Shown here one piece after another: positions 35,524 to 46,680 of a DNA stretch of 64,000 nt (within the stretch, counting starts at the first letter, position 1; each line of letters begins with the position of its first letter). Both the position numbers and the translations under genes were made by a program. The notes beneath the pieces are model-generated. The model searched no databases and was not told the DNA's origin. It saw nothing but the letters and a program-made list of their open reading frames with translations. Location: positions 51,219,613 to 51,283,612 of the forward strand of contig NC_089496.1 of the NCBI RefSeq assembly GCF_036850765.1, read 5' to 3'. Source of the stretch: Saccopteryx bilineata (taxonomy: Eukaryota; Chordata; Mammalia; Chiroptera; Emballonuridae).

Positions 35524-35852
35524 GCCTGACCTGACGGTGGTGCAGTGGATAGAGCGTTGGACTGGGATGCCAAGGACCCAGGTTCGAAACCCCAAGGTCG
35601 CCAGCTTGAGCGCCGGCTCATGTTTGAACAAAAGCTCACCAGCTTGGACCCAAGGTCGCTGGCTCGAGCAAGGGGCTACTCGGTCTGCTGAAGGCCCACG
35701 GTCAAGGCACACATGAGAAAGCAATCAATGAACAACTAAGGTGTCGCAATGCGCAATGAAAAACTAATGATTGGTGTTTCTCATCTCTCCATTTCTGTCT
35801 GTCTGTCCCTGTCTATCCTTCTCTCTGACTCTCTGTGTAAAAATAAATAAAT
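35524..35852 (+). mobile_element. tRNA-derived SINE, second family
   Basis: It has an A-box region (GTGGTGCAGTGGATAGAGCG) and a B box (GGTTCGAAACC). A body follows with GCTCGAGCAAGGGGCTACTC and AGAAAGCAATCAATGAACAA, then a CT-rich segment and AAATAAATAAATAAA. A short duplication AGATTTGG flanks it. The head differs from the Rhin-1 type, so it is a separate tRNA-derived family. Confidence 0.88.
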
Positions 35853-37604
35853 AAAGATTTGGAACGAAGTGTTTAGAAGCGTTTCTCAATAGATCTGTCA
35901 GCATTTGGGGCAAGAAAAGTCTTTATTTTCCAGAACTGCAGAATACTCACTACCTCCGGGCTCCGGGAGCTGAACAATGGTGACCACTCTGTGTTCAGAT
36001 TGTGTAAATGAATCCAGCCTGTTGACCAGGTGGACAATTTTAAATAATGAGTGAATTAAAGACTTACGGCCCCGTATTCATTGGACATTCAAAACCAAAG
36101 TAGCCGGGCAGACACGACTTACAAAGATATCTAGAGGATATTAAGATTTAAAGCTATGGCTCTTGTTTCCAAGGATCTATCGACTTCGTTTGGAAAGACA
36201 GATCTGTGAATAAACTACTGTGCAGCCCGAAGCTGCCCTGACCTCAGTCACACGAGCCCCGTGCGGGGAGACCGCTGGGACGGCGCCGGGATGGGCGCGC
36301 TTTGCAGGGACTCCGTCAAACTGAGGGAGATGCTGGTCTACGTTCCCGGAAATGTTTGCTATCAGCGTCGCTGTGAGCAGCCTTCTTCTTTTCAGAAGCG
36401 TTTGCAACTGTGTCTCCTGCTGTTCTGGGCCAGAGGTTGCCAAGCAGTTCACCCGCCCGACACGGCCCAGGGCTCGGAGCCCGCCTCACCGTGGGAACTG
36501 CCCCTTCCTCGTCTCGCGGGTGATGACTCTGGAGCAGACAGCACGAAGTCCCTTGTACAAGGTCGCTCGGCTGTGCCCCACCTCCGAGAGTCAGCTAAGC
36601 CGACTCCCTCCTCGCTTAGTGATTGTCCCAGCCGGGGTCAAGATCTCCTTTTGCAACCAAACCCAAGTTCAACAGCTCCCCAGCCCTCCTTCCCGCCCCC
36701 GTATAGAGGTGTGGAGGAGTCTGGATCTCTTGACATTGGAACAAGCGGTCTTGGGCAATCAAATCAGTTCGGTTATACTGCAAGATCAGGGGCAAATTGC
36801 TGCCAGTTCAGGGTTATCTACTGAGATCAGGACCTCCTATTTGTCTGGGGCAATTCACAAAGCTGCCCTTTGAGGGCCTGATGCTCACAGCGACCCTAGG
36901 ACACACTACGGCTATTCTTCTCGCTGCTACCAGTGTACAGAGGAGAAGGGGCTTGGGGGATCCAGGACACGCTCAGGGTCACAGCTCCGGTGAGGGGTCG
37001 CGGGGGGACTGTCACCAGACTCCTCGCTGGCTCTCAGCCTGGCTTCTTCCCTCCCTGCACTGCACGCGCATTGGGGAGGGGGAGAGTGCCCCCAGGTGGT
37101 GAAAACTGGTTCTTGGAGAGGGGAAAAAACAACAACAACTTACTCTTGTTTATGTGTAAAGCGCAATACCCATACATGACACGCACAGGTGACAACAGGT
37201 CTGCGTAACTAAAATTTCAGGGGGCAGGGAGTCTGCAAAGCATATCTGAAGAGGCTTGTGAGGAGAACAGTGACCCTGAAGCCTTGGGGAGACAGTGCTC
37301 CGCTCTTCAGCGACCGCCCTGCCCTGGCCGGGCACTAGTCAGTTACCTGAGATTAGTGCATCTCTTTTTAGAATGTGTACCCCCGGGGTGTATTGGGAAA
37401 AAGACACCAACGGAACATAGAAGTTAGTGAAGTTGGCCTCTTTCTCGGTCTTTTTGCTGTCCTTTTATAGTGTCATTTGATATTGACGAGGACTTGAGAA
37501 GAAATGCCTTGATTACCGTCCAACTGGAAGTGGCCAATACTATGAAAAATGGTGACACTCCTCTCAATGAGGAGTTTAAAAGCACTCACTTAAGCACAAG
37601 CTCG

Positions 37605-37629
37605 CACACACACACACACACACACACAA
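37605..37629. repeat. (CA)n microsatellite
   Basis: An uninterrupted run of about 12 CA units. Confidence 0.95.
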
Positions 37630-37739
37630 CCATTTGCTACCTCTCCCACAGAAACATCCAAGGGAAAAAAAAAATCTATTCATATGATGCATTTGCTTCT
37701 AAAGAAGGTTCGATTTTCTTCGTGCCAAACCTCACGAAG

Positions 37740-38130
37740 ACCTTTGTGAGACAGGACAAGCCTTGTGAATAAATACTCATAAAGAGCCTAGACAGCTGAG
37801 AGACGGATAACCCCACTGCAGGACATTAGGGCCCTGTAACAGACTTCTCCTCCTTAAATATTAATGTTTCAATTACAACGTCCACCTACTGTATTAGCCA
37901 CGCCGGGTTCGGCCCAGATCAATAACCGCGGCGCTAGATGGAATTCTAATGAAGAGAAACAGTGCCGCGTCCTCTCCGGCGTCCCCTGGGCGCCGACGCA
38001 CAAAGCCTCCTTTCACGACTGGCTCCGAGATATTTTACAGTCACCTGCCTCATGCAAATGCGGTTCATGTTTATTCATGCGGAGGGTTACAGGCCACCTT
38101 TCATTCCCCGAGCCAGCTCAGCTAGCCAAC
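37740..38130. promoter_or_regulatory. Repeat-free block with octamer motif
   Basis: A 390-bp segment with no recognised repeat carries the octamer ATGCAAAT at 38052-38059, a TATTCATG soon after, and AT-rich homeodomain-like words near 37857-37872. It may be an ELMO1 enhancer, since ELMO1 is active in blood cells. This is inference from motif content only. Confidence 0.3.
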
Positions 38131-38796
38131 AGCAGCGTCTGCACCGCCGTCTGTCTGTCGACTTGAGCTGGCCTGGCCCAGGAAGGAGGAAGGGGACTTC
38201 TGGATATGTAGTTTGCCCCCTGAAATACATGCACAGAAAGTCAGTAAGCGAGAAGCAGTCTGGGAGCCGATGTATTTCCCTGTTTTCATTCGTGAGATCA
38301 CTGCCTTTCAGGTTTCAAACAATCCCTTTTCTACACTAAACCGTAACCCACTAGCGCTGACTAGGTAGTGGCTAGTTCCCAAGGATAATCTTCAGGGGAC
38401 ATCTCAGGGTGCTCCGTCTGTCCTGCCCTGCCATCTTCCTACCCGAGACGGTCTCCCACCGACTCAGCTGACGCCCGCAGCCTCGCCAGGGGCAGCTGCG
38501 GCTTTGTGTGGGGGGCCTGGGCTCGCCCCGGTCAGGCCCTCCTGTGGGGAAGAAATGGTTCCTTATCTGCAGGCCTGAGAGCCTGACCTCTGTTGTGCTG
38601 TGGGTTGGCTATACTAGGCTGCTGGGTGAGGTTTTAAAATGGTGCTTCTGTTCTACAGTGACGACATTTTTTTCAAATCATTAGTAGTGTCTTCCCACTT
38701 GGGGAATCGGAAAGTACGGTGACACCACTGGATCTCGGTTTTCAACCCCGGTTCTGACAGCCTGTAGAGTCTCACCAGGGCTGTTAACCAGGGTTT

Positions 38797-39207
38797 TTGT
38801 TTGTTTTTTTTCTTTTTTTTTTTGTATTTTTCTGAAGCTGGAAACGGGGAGAGACAGTCAGACAGACTCCTGCATGCGCCCGACCGGGATCCACCCGGCA
38901 CGCCCACCAGGGGCGACGCTCTGCCCACCAGGGGGCGATGCTCTGCCCCTCCAGGGCTTGCTCTGTCGAGACCAGAGCCACTCCAGCGCCTGGGGCAGAG
39001 ACCAAGGAGCCATCCCCAGCGCCCGTGCCATCTCTGCTCCAATGGAGCCCTGGCTGCGGGAGGGGAAGAGAGAGACAGAGAGGAAGGAGAAGGGGAGGGG
39101 TGGAGAAGCAGACGGGTGCTTCTCCTGTGTGCCCTGGCCAGGAATCAAACCCGGGACTTCTGCACGCCAGGCTGACGCTGTACCACTGAGCCAACCGGCC
39201 AGGGCTC
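38797..39207 (-). mobile_element. Rhin-1-type tRNA-derived bat SINE
   Basis: Reverse-orientation copy: poly-T, GTATTTTTCTGAAGCTGG, G/A-rich body, then the tRNA-like head ending GCCAACCGGCCAGGGC. A perfect 13-bp duplication TTAACCAGGGTTT flanks it (38784-38796 and 39208-39220). Confidence 0.93.
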
Positions 39208-39497
39208 TTAACCAGGGTTTGGATGGCCCCTGGCAGGCTCAGCCGTCCCCAGAGAGGACTGGGCCACTGGGTCCACGCTGAAGAGGTCTTCCCTCGCACC
39301 AGCCGTGGGGAACGCGAGAGGCAGGCTCATACCCATGGCTCATCACTCGGACAGCTAAGGGGCTCTAATCAAGTTGTTTGGAGGAAGACGCTGCCAAAAT
39401 CCGTGAAATTTTCAGCTTCAACGTAACTTCTGCCAAAGTGAAATGAGTTATTTATGTAATTCAGTTGAGAACTTCACTTGGACATGCAGACAGCGCT

Positions 39498-39501
39498 CCT
39501 T

Positions 39502-39535
<34 letters not shown>

Positions 39536-39541
39536 TCTTTC
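39498..39541. repeat. (CT)n microsatellite
   Basis: Two CT runs separated by one GT step. Confidence 0.95.
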
Positions 39542-39599
39542 TTCATTTTTTTTTTATAACATAATGGCCAAAAAATATCTTCTTTTGAGCAGTGCAATT

Positions 39600-39841
39600 A
39601 AAAAAGAAAAACCACCTCACAGACACAGACAATAATATAGTGATTACCAGAGGGGTGGGGGCTGGGGGGGTAGAAGAGGGCAGAGGGGGAGAAACTGTGA
39701 TGGAGGGGAGACTGCACTTGGGGTGGTGAACACACAACACAACATACAGATGATGGATTATAGAATTGTACACTTGAAACCTATATAATTTTATTAACCG
39801 ATGTCACCCCGATAAAGTCAATAAAATGGGGAAAAAAGAAA
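39600..39841 (+). mobile_element. 5'-truncated L1 3' end with TSD
   Basis: It spans the L1 3' UTR: TAGTGATTACCAGAGG, a G-rich tract, GGGTGGTGAACACACAACAC, GAATTGTACACTTGAAACC and GTCACCCCGATAAAGTCAATAAA. The 9-bp repeat AGTGCAATT lies at 39591-39599 and 39842-39850. A 242-bp insertion from a young L1. Confidence 0.88.
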
Positions 39842-40019
39842 AGTGCAATTTATTCCTTTTTCACAGACTGACTCTATCTCACTACATACAAAAAGAACAC
39901 TTTACAATGGCACACAACATTGAACTTCCTCAAAGCATCTCTAATGTCTCAGCTCCACTTAATAAATATCATCCCATCATGAGAGAGGGCAATGGGATAC
40001 TGGTACCCACTTTAAGATC

Positions 40020-40023
<4 letters not shown>

Positions 40024-40052
<29 letters not shown>
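40024..40052. repeat. (GT)n microsatellite
   Basis: About 14 GT units followed by poly-T. Confidence 0.95.
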
Positions 40053-40054
<2 letters not shown>

Positions 40055-42179
40055 TTTTTTTTCAGGTGCACAGCTCCCGAGTAGCAGACCCAGGACTGGA
40101 ATGTGACCTTGCAGAGCAATGGAAATTCGGCTTCATCAACACACCCAATTCATACCCGTTGTGATATGTGTGATGCATGTCAACGGATGGTGGAGATCCT
40201 GTCGGCACAAGTCACCTTCAGAAATCGAATCTACCTGAACAAAAATCTTCATTGTTAGCTCTGGCCCCAGCCAGAGATTTATCTGGGATGTGGTGTGACG
40301 GGGGTCTGAGCTATCGGAGTTTCAAATCCCCCCGCCCTCGGTGACTCTGGCGCACAGCAAGGCTGGGACACACTGCCACGCCCAGGTATAGACTTCTGCC
40401 GTGCAGACCCTTGTCAGGCTTTTGAAAGTGGAGCAGCCTGCGACGAAACCGGCCAATGGGATTCCCGTCCCTGAAATATCCACGCTGCGTGCACCCCCTT
40501 GCCCATCCTGCTCAAAAGCGAGCTCTTCGATGACTCGACTCTGGGGGTCACGTGTGCGCCAAGGTCCCCGGCTGCCATTCAGCTACCCCCTAATGCCCTA
40601 ACAGTAAATAACACAGGCTCTAAAATATTAGTAATAAAAGGCGAACACATAGGCTACAAACTCAATGGCCTGAATCAATGGGTTATTCTGCAGAGACTGC
40701 ACTACTGAAAAATTAAAAGAACTTTCAAAGCATAAATATTTTAATCACTCTCTAATTCTACTTCTCTTGTATAAATAATAATAATAATAAAGAAACAAAA
40801 TCCCATCTGCTGCTTCCCAAGTTTAGAGAAGCAGAAAGAAGGACAGCTACTTTTCTAGGACTCACTTCAAGCGGTAGCATGAACTACCAACCACGCCCTT
40901 GACACTTACAAACTCTCGTCCCCTTCGAGGTGGGTTGTTGAAGAGATTCCTGTGTCTGCTGGAGAAATTAAAGTTTGGAACCGGGGGCTACTGCCTCTCC
41001 AGTGACGAGCTACAGAAGGCAGACCCCAGGTCTCAGGCCCGCACTTAAACCTGCCATCCATGCAGAGCGACCGGCGCTGGAGTACGCTGTCCAAGGAAGT
41101 TGGAAAGACATGATGTCTCACGTTGAGCTTCTCCTCGCTATTTCTGAACGCGAATTTGGACGATCTTAGGATAAGAAGAAGAACCTCGCATCTAACCAGG
41201 AACCGCAAACCCACATTTGTCCCTAAAGGCAATCCCTCCTGCCACCAGGTTAACGAGAATACACGTGAACTGGTTCAAATCTCTGCGCTTCTCTCTCTTC
41301 CAATTTATTATCTGGTAAAACGGAGCAGCGGCTGAGACTGGCAGCGGGGGAATAAAAGTTCAGAAGGTCCTCTTTCACAGCGAACTAGTGGCCCTCACAC
41401 AGGCATGTGAGAGGCAAGGGACATATGGCATTTGTGTTTGAGTAACCATTAGCAGGACTTGGGGATTGCTGTTCCTCCGGTCAACCAGCAAACAGAACCT
41501 CAAAGGAAGCTCCTCTGTCCATGCTGCGTTAATTTACATCGACGCACACACACCCCTACAAATCAAGCCACCTGCAATTTACATACACATTACGGTAGGG
41601 AAAATAATCCTCCTCCACTGATGCCAGGGGCTGCGCCCAGCTTCTGTGAACATGTGACCTCACGCAGCCAAGGGGAATTTGGGATGCGGATGGATCAGCT
41701 GACCTTACACTAGGGAAGATGACCCTGGATCATCCAGGTGGCCCGAGGGACCCACAGGTGTGCTTAGACGCGCAGCGTTGACGCAGAAGAGGGATCTGAG
41801 TGCTGAGACGCGTGTGGGAAGGACTGGGTCGGCGGTTACGGCTGTCAGACGAACAAAGTGGCCACGAGCCAAAGAATACAGGAGCTTCCAGAATCCGGAA
41901 AAGGCAGGGGACTGGGTCCCCCCTGGAGCCTCCGGAAGGAAACTGCTCGGCCCACAGCTTGGCGTTAGCCTCGGGAGGCCCATTTTTTGGCTGTGAACTA
42001 CAGAATTGCACAATAATCAAATTTTAGTGCAAGCCGCATAATTTGCTAGAGCAGGATTAGGAAACTAAGACACACCTGATAAAAAAAAGTTGTATCAATG
42101 ATAGACTTTTCTGGTTACAAAGGTACGGCGTGCACAGGAAGAAAAGGGAAAACAAGAACACCACAGAAATATTTAACGT

Positions 42180-43020
42180 TGAGAGAAACCTGAGTCCCTC
42201 GGCACTCCCGTCCCCGATTTCCCTCCGACATCCACTTGTGACAGATGGCCACGGGGAGGCGGGCCCTCCACTGCTCAGGCCTCCAGCGGCCCGCCCACAG
42301 CCGGAGGCGGGCGCCCTGCATGGGGAGCCGCTGTGACACCGGACGCTGGCCCACGATGGCACGGTGCACAGAGATGACACCGGGGCCACAGTGAGAAACT
42401 GTGTATCTGAAACCCGGCTCCTAGATCTTGCTGAAGAAAGTTTCTGCGGCCGTGTCAGTTAACTGTGAAAAAAGTTTCAGAGTGAGTGACTTCGGAGCGT
42501 TTGCTGTCACCTAACCCTGCGCGGACGGGACATCGCCGCCACTGACCCGAGCACACAGCCGTGAAGGACCATGGGGACCCCAGAGCCTTGCTCAGTGCAG
42601 TCCCCCCCGACCGACGCCTCTGGCTTCCTTTGCTAGCGACGCAGCGCGCTCCTGTGGCTTCCCGTCCTGGACTGGACGTCCTCCGGGTGCCAGGTGTCGA
42701 AGGGCTCCGCCCGGAGCCCCCGCTCCGCAGGAAGTCAGCACTGCTTTCCTTCACCGCGTCCGTGTAGACGCCACCCACCGGCATGAGTACCGTTTACAAA
42801 GACGCCGGCTTCCGGAACCCAAGAGATCCGGAGGAATGAAGTCCTCTCGGGAGGCCGACGGACACCTGGGGCCGGAACATGACGGCCCGGGCGGTCTCCA
42901 AGGTGCCCCCTGGGCAGAGAGAAGCTAGACTACATCGTTTTAGGAGCACGCGCAGCACACGAGGGGCTGACCTGGTCCGGGGGTACCGAGGCCGTGGCAA
43001 TTTCAAAGGCTGTCGATTTA
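42180..43020. promoter_or_regulatory. CpG-island-like block, candidate intronic promoter
   Basis: I count about 69 CpG in about 840 bp at close to 58 percent GC, an observed/expected ratio near 1. The densest part (42481-42900) has 41 CpG in 420 bp. No repeat is recognised. It lies 1.5-2.3 kb downstream of the ELMO1 exon in the direction of transcription, in the intron before the codon that starts the short isoform. That makes it a candidate alternative promoter. No TATA box or start site can be assigned. Confidence 0.5.
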
Positions 43021-44500
43021 ATGCTACATTTTCTGGGCTTGATTGGACCAGCATCTCCCTGCCTCCACCTCTGCCTCCCTCTCTCCCAGGGATGACTTGC
43101 ACCTGAGTTGCAACATCTCCCATGATCATGTGAGGCTGTGGTTATCATCACAAGGGAATTAGTGGGCTTCTTCCCTCCACGTCCCTTCCTGAATGGTGTC
43201 CGTCCTCGGGCATAGCTGCCCAGGCCCTCGGTCGGCAGCTCTGGATTGCAGCCTCCGGACTAGAGCTCTCCACAGAGGGTGTCACCGGGGCCCCCCCATC
43301 GGTGAACTAAACGGATGGCCCAAGCCACTGAGAATGGGATCCATCTGCTGCCGCTGCCGGTTAGGGTGTGGTGTGACGGAGGCGGCAGGCTAGACCCTGA
43401 CCGAGGCTTGGGGAAGCGCCATTTCCTTTTCCTGGTTTCTCTTCATTGTGTTTTTTCTTTTCAACCTCTATCGGTTCAAATTTGCCACGAATCAGAAATA
43501 TGGGGGCAAGGACAGCATGTAAATTGAGAGCAGGTGACAGGGAGGCAGAGACCAGCAGGAATACCTAGTCGAGTTGGAATGCAGGTTCCATGTTATGCCC
43601 CCAGCACCAGCCCCTGGGGCCCCCCAGGCCGGCTGGAGGGTCAGAGCCTCAGACTTCAGAAAGCTCTACGCCCGCAGGACCAGGTCAGTGTGCTCGGTTA
43701 CGAGGCCAAACGAATAGTAGCAAATCAGAAGAAGTAAAGGCTGAAATATGCCCGTACCAAACATCACTTACTCGTCCTGCCGTCACTGTAAATAAGGCCT
43801 TTCTCTCAGGATAAAGGTTTTGTTTATCCTGAAACGTGCACACGATGCTATGGCTTCCTCTGAGTTGGTCACCGCCCCCCTCTCCACCCGACATGCACTC
43901 ACACAGAGAGATACAGAAGCCACGCCCTTGTAGAAAACCAAAGGATGCCCCCCATTCAAAGAATCAACTGCTTTCTATAACCGACACCTCCCCAAAAAAA
44001 TATTCCATATAAACTTCCTTAGCTCTCTAAATGAGATATTGAAATTTAATCAAAACCTTTGTGACACAGCCAAAGGCAAACAGTCTCAACACGTCCACAG
44101 TCCACAAAGAAACCAAGGGACACGGTCCGAGTAGCCTTCGGACGCCACACTCTCTGAGGCAGACACCGGCCCAGGTGGAAGGAAGATGTGGCCCTCGACA
44201 GAGCTCACAGGCGTCCCCAGAGTGATGCCAGACATTTTTCCCCCATAAAAGGGTCACTGCTGCGGTGAGCCCAAAGGAACGAAGCTGCCCCGCCCCTTGT
44301 CCCCGGAGAGAGGAGAGCGTCTGCCACGCACGGCCTCATAAGTCTTGCTCTCTCCTTCCTCACAGAGACCTAAAATCACAGTCGCCCCTTTCTCCCAGGT
44401 GGCCGACTGCCTTCCGCGCCCGGCGCCCGGCGCACAGCGAAGGGACCGTGCAAAGGCGAGCCCCCGAGGCGGAGGGGGTGCAGCCTCTGCTTCCGGCCCC

Positions 44501-44506
44501 CCTTAC
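44501..44506 (-). promoter_or_regulatory. ELMO1: 5' splice site of the ELMO1 exon
   Basis: On the minus strand the exon ends AACAAG and the intron begins GTAAGG, close to the ideal donor AAG/GTAAGT. It sits exactly at the end of the conserved peptide SEDFNK, where the recalled protein continues with Val-Met in the next exon. Confidence 0.9.
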
Positions 44507-44643
44507 CTTGTTGAAGTCTTCCGAGGTCGCCCTCATCTCCTTCCACGTCTTGTTCAGGAGCTGGATGCAGATGCAGAAGAACTCCTCGAAGGCTCTGTCG
44601 TGGGTGAAGAACATCGGGTGGAAGTCGTTGCAGGTCTCGCTGG
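44507..44643 (-). CDS. ELMO1: ELMO1 internal exon, end of ELMO domain (partial CDS)
   Basis: Read on the minus strand, this exon gives 45 in-frame codons from [12 protein letters not shown] to RATSEDFNK, with no stop. That matches the C-terminal end of the ELMO/CED-12 domain of ELMO1, about residues 435-479 of the 727-residue human protein as I recall it. ELMO1 is a cytoplasmic scaffold that binds DOCK1/DOCK2 to form a two-part exchange factor for Rac, acting in apoptotic-cell uptake and migration. The 3' end is a strong donor (AAG then GTAAGG) in phase 0. The 5' end follows a pyrimidine tract ending CTCCAG and starts with two bases of a split codon, which would be Pro if the previous exon ends in C. 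ELMO2, as recalled, differs at several of these residues, so ELMO1 is favoured. One visible difference from recalled human ELMO1 is Ala for Ser in THDRAFEE. No neighbouring ELMO1 exon was found in the window. Confidence 0.93.
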
Positions 44644-44672
44644 CTGGAGGGGAGAGACGGGGAATGAGGAGG
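44644..44672 (-). promoter_or_regulatory. ELMO1: 3' splice site and polypyrimidine tract of the ELMO1 exon
   Basis: On the minus strand the intron ends with a CT-rich run, CCCCGTCTCTCCCCTCCAG, followed by CCAGCGAGACC. A second AG lies 4 nt inside the exon (CCAG/CCAG), so two acceptors are possible, and they differ in reading frame. The first AG is preferred because it directly follows the pyrimidine tract and leaves a phase that can restore Pro-Ser-Glu. A run of 12 C on the plus strand (G on the transcript) lies about 57 nt upstream, at 44701-44712. Confidence 0.8.
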
Positions 44673-45479
44673 ACGTTGGAGAAGGGCCAGGGGAGGACCG
44701 CCCCCCCCCCCCGTGGGGGTGCTCTGAAGAGAGATGCGGGGAGGGGGCGCACACATGGCTCAAGCCATGGTGGGGGCGGGGGGAGTAAAAGGGATTCTGA
44801 AAAGCCACCTAAGAATAGTCCCTGTGCAACTACAAAGTTCAAGGTCAGACGGGCGGACCTACCCTCAGGCACAGACGGTGACTGAAGGGAGTCACCCCTA
44901 AGCCACAGGGTGACATGGGTCTTGCGCCCTGGAACACGGCTGTTCAGGGTCCCAGGTGCTGGGTGTGAGCTCTGCACCTGCCTCCTTCACCTTAGAAAGA
45001 TCTACAGACCGCCCCCTCCCACACAGCTCCTCCCCCACCCTGAATCCCCCCTTCTCAACAGGGGGTGAGCGGTTCTGGATACACCGTTCACTGCAACTTT
45101 GAAAAGAGTAGCCTTGATTATTTCTCCAGAGGGCTCTTTCCCTCTTAAGGCACTGAGCAGGGGACATCTGGGATCATCAACCACCTGGTGCCATTAACTG
45201 TGTGCTTCACGTCCCCAGCAGACACAGGTGGCTGGAGGTGAAAGCAATCCGAGTGGTTTTCAAGGCCACAACTGGCCTGATCCCAGACCAAGCCCGGAGG
45301 TCAGCCGGCCTGCCTGGGAGCCCCGCACTGCAGAGCTTCCGGTCAGATCCCGTGCTCTGAGCCTCAGGTGCGGCCACGGCTCCCTCTGCCAGCCGGCGTC
45401 CCAGCCCCAACCCTCTTCTCCGCCCTCGGCCACGGGGACACGCTCAGCGCCCCTCAACGTGCATCGCGTCTGACCTTAC

Positions 45480-45565
45480 CATGGCTCTGACTGCTCTCCT
45501 CTTATGGACGAGGACACTGGAGCCCAAGGAAGCAGGCTTTGTGACCACCCCCAACACAGGACCCT
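45480..45565 (-). repeat. MIR SINE fragment
   Basis: CTCTTATGGACGAGGACACTGG then AGGCTTTGTGACCACCC resembles a reverse MIR core. Short and diverged. Confidence 0.4.
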
Positions 45566-45767
45566 AAGCTATCTGTAAATACTCTGTTCACAAAATTTAG
45601 GGGATATTTCAAAATCAATATGAAGCTATAAAAAATCCCCTAATTATTTTGTGAGCAGCGTATAAGATGTTAAGTACAATGAAAGAATTTCTATTTTGAC
45701 TGGGATCCTTTAAAGACCAATTAGTCTTCAAGGCTCCAAATGGTGGAATTTCAAGCCCTAGAAGCTG

Positions 45768-46229
45768 AGGAGAGGGAGAGGGGGAGGGGGAGAGGGAGAG
45801 GGGGGAGGGGGAGAGGGGGAGAGGGGAGAGAAGAGGGGAAGAAGGGGTATAGAAGGGGAGAGAGGGAGAGGGAGAGAGGGGGAGGGGGAAAGAAGAGGAG
45901 GAAACGGGGAGAGAAGAGGGGGAGAGGGGGGAGAGAAGAGGGGGAGAGGGGGAGAGGGGGATAGAGGGATAGAGGGAGAGGGGGAGAGGGAGAGAGGGGG
46001 AGAGGGGGGAGAAAAGGGGGAGAGGGGGGAGGGGGAGGAGATAGGGAGAGAGGGAGAGGAAGAGAAAGGAGAGGAGGAGAGAGGGAGAGGCAGAGAAGGG
46101 GAGAGGGGGAGAGAAGAGGGGGAGAGGGGGAGAGAAGAGGGGGAGAGGGGGAGAGGGGGGAGGCGGAGGAGGATAGAGAGGGAGAGGGGGAGAAAAGAAA
46201 GGGGGAGAGAGGGAGAGGCAGGAGAGGGT
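45768..46229. repeat. Polypurine GA/GGGA tract, about 460 bp
   Basis: Almost pure purine on the plus strand, built from GAGAGGGGGA-type words with few interruptions. On the ELMO1 transcript this is a C/U-rich tract starting about 1.1 kb before the 3' splice site. Purine mirror symmetry makes triplex (H-DNA) structure possible. Long proline/serine/leucine frames on the minus strand are artefacts. Confidence 0.95.
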
Positions 46230-46534
46230 TAGCAGAGACCTGCTGTACTTGGGGAGAGCCCTGCTGCAGCCACATGGCTGAAGCTCAAGTCTTCCCAGAA
46301 TCCTCTCGTGCAGGTGGACGGACCCTGACCCAGCCTCACAGGACCCACTCCGTTCTGTCAGAACCATAAGCTATTATATCCCCTTTTCTCTCTGCATCCC
46401 TTCTGAGCACCGAGTCCCTGACCCTGAGACAATTTTAAACAACAGCCAAGCGGTCTGTCTTTGCACAGCTCCACCCCTCTGAAGGGCGGAACCCAAATGG
46501 AGATAGGTGGAAGCCCTTTCCTCCCAGGCCGGTT

Positions 46535-46680
46535 AAGGGCACAGGCTGGCAGCAGGGTGAGCGGTGTAGAAAGGGTTAGGGTCGGGGCAGGGGGTGCAGA
46601 CTTGGATTCGCGTCCAGGCCATGCCAAGCAAGAGCAAGTTATTGCACCTCGCTGGCCCTTGATTGTCTTAATTAAAAAGA
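46535..46680 (+). repeat. MIR SINE
   Basis: Forward MIR pattern: GGTTAAGGGCACAGGCTGG, CAGACTTGGATTCGCGTCCAGG, AGAGCAAGTTATTGCACCTC. Confidence 0.65.

Larger units (their letters stand above)
1..44506 (-). other. ELMO1: ELMO1 intron downstream of the exon (3' part of window)
   Basis: Everything on this side of the donor is taken as one intron, because no further ELMO1 exon could be recognised on the minus strand. Stretches with no identified element include 1-1460, 3560-4860, 7700-8800, 10060-11050, 13150-14320, 16100-18000, 19270-20840, 22320-25990, 26220-27820, 28250-30100, 31320-32920, 34280-35520, 35860-37600, 38130-38790 and 39850-42180. In these I see only unique, non-coding sequence with short simple repeats. 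Open frames there are short and overlap on both strands. The next exon should begin with the codons for Val-Met-Gln. It was not found, so the intron probably continues past position 1. The assignment rests on the single exon and on the known long introns of ELMO1. Confidence 0.75.

Noticed and set aside
1..44506. Next ELMO1 exon (Val-Met-Gln-Val-Val...)
   Set aside because: I scanned the minus strand for the expected peptide and its reverse-complement words and found none.
45615..46367. 250-codon minus-strand Pro/Ser/Leu-rich frame
   Set aside because: It lies on the polypurine tract; a second minus-strand frame reads through the same tract, showing it is compositional.
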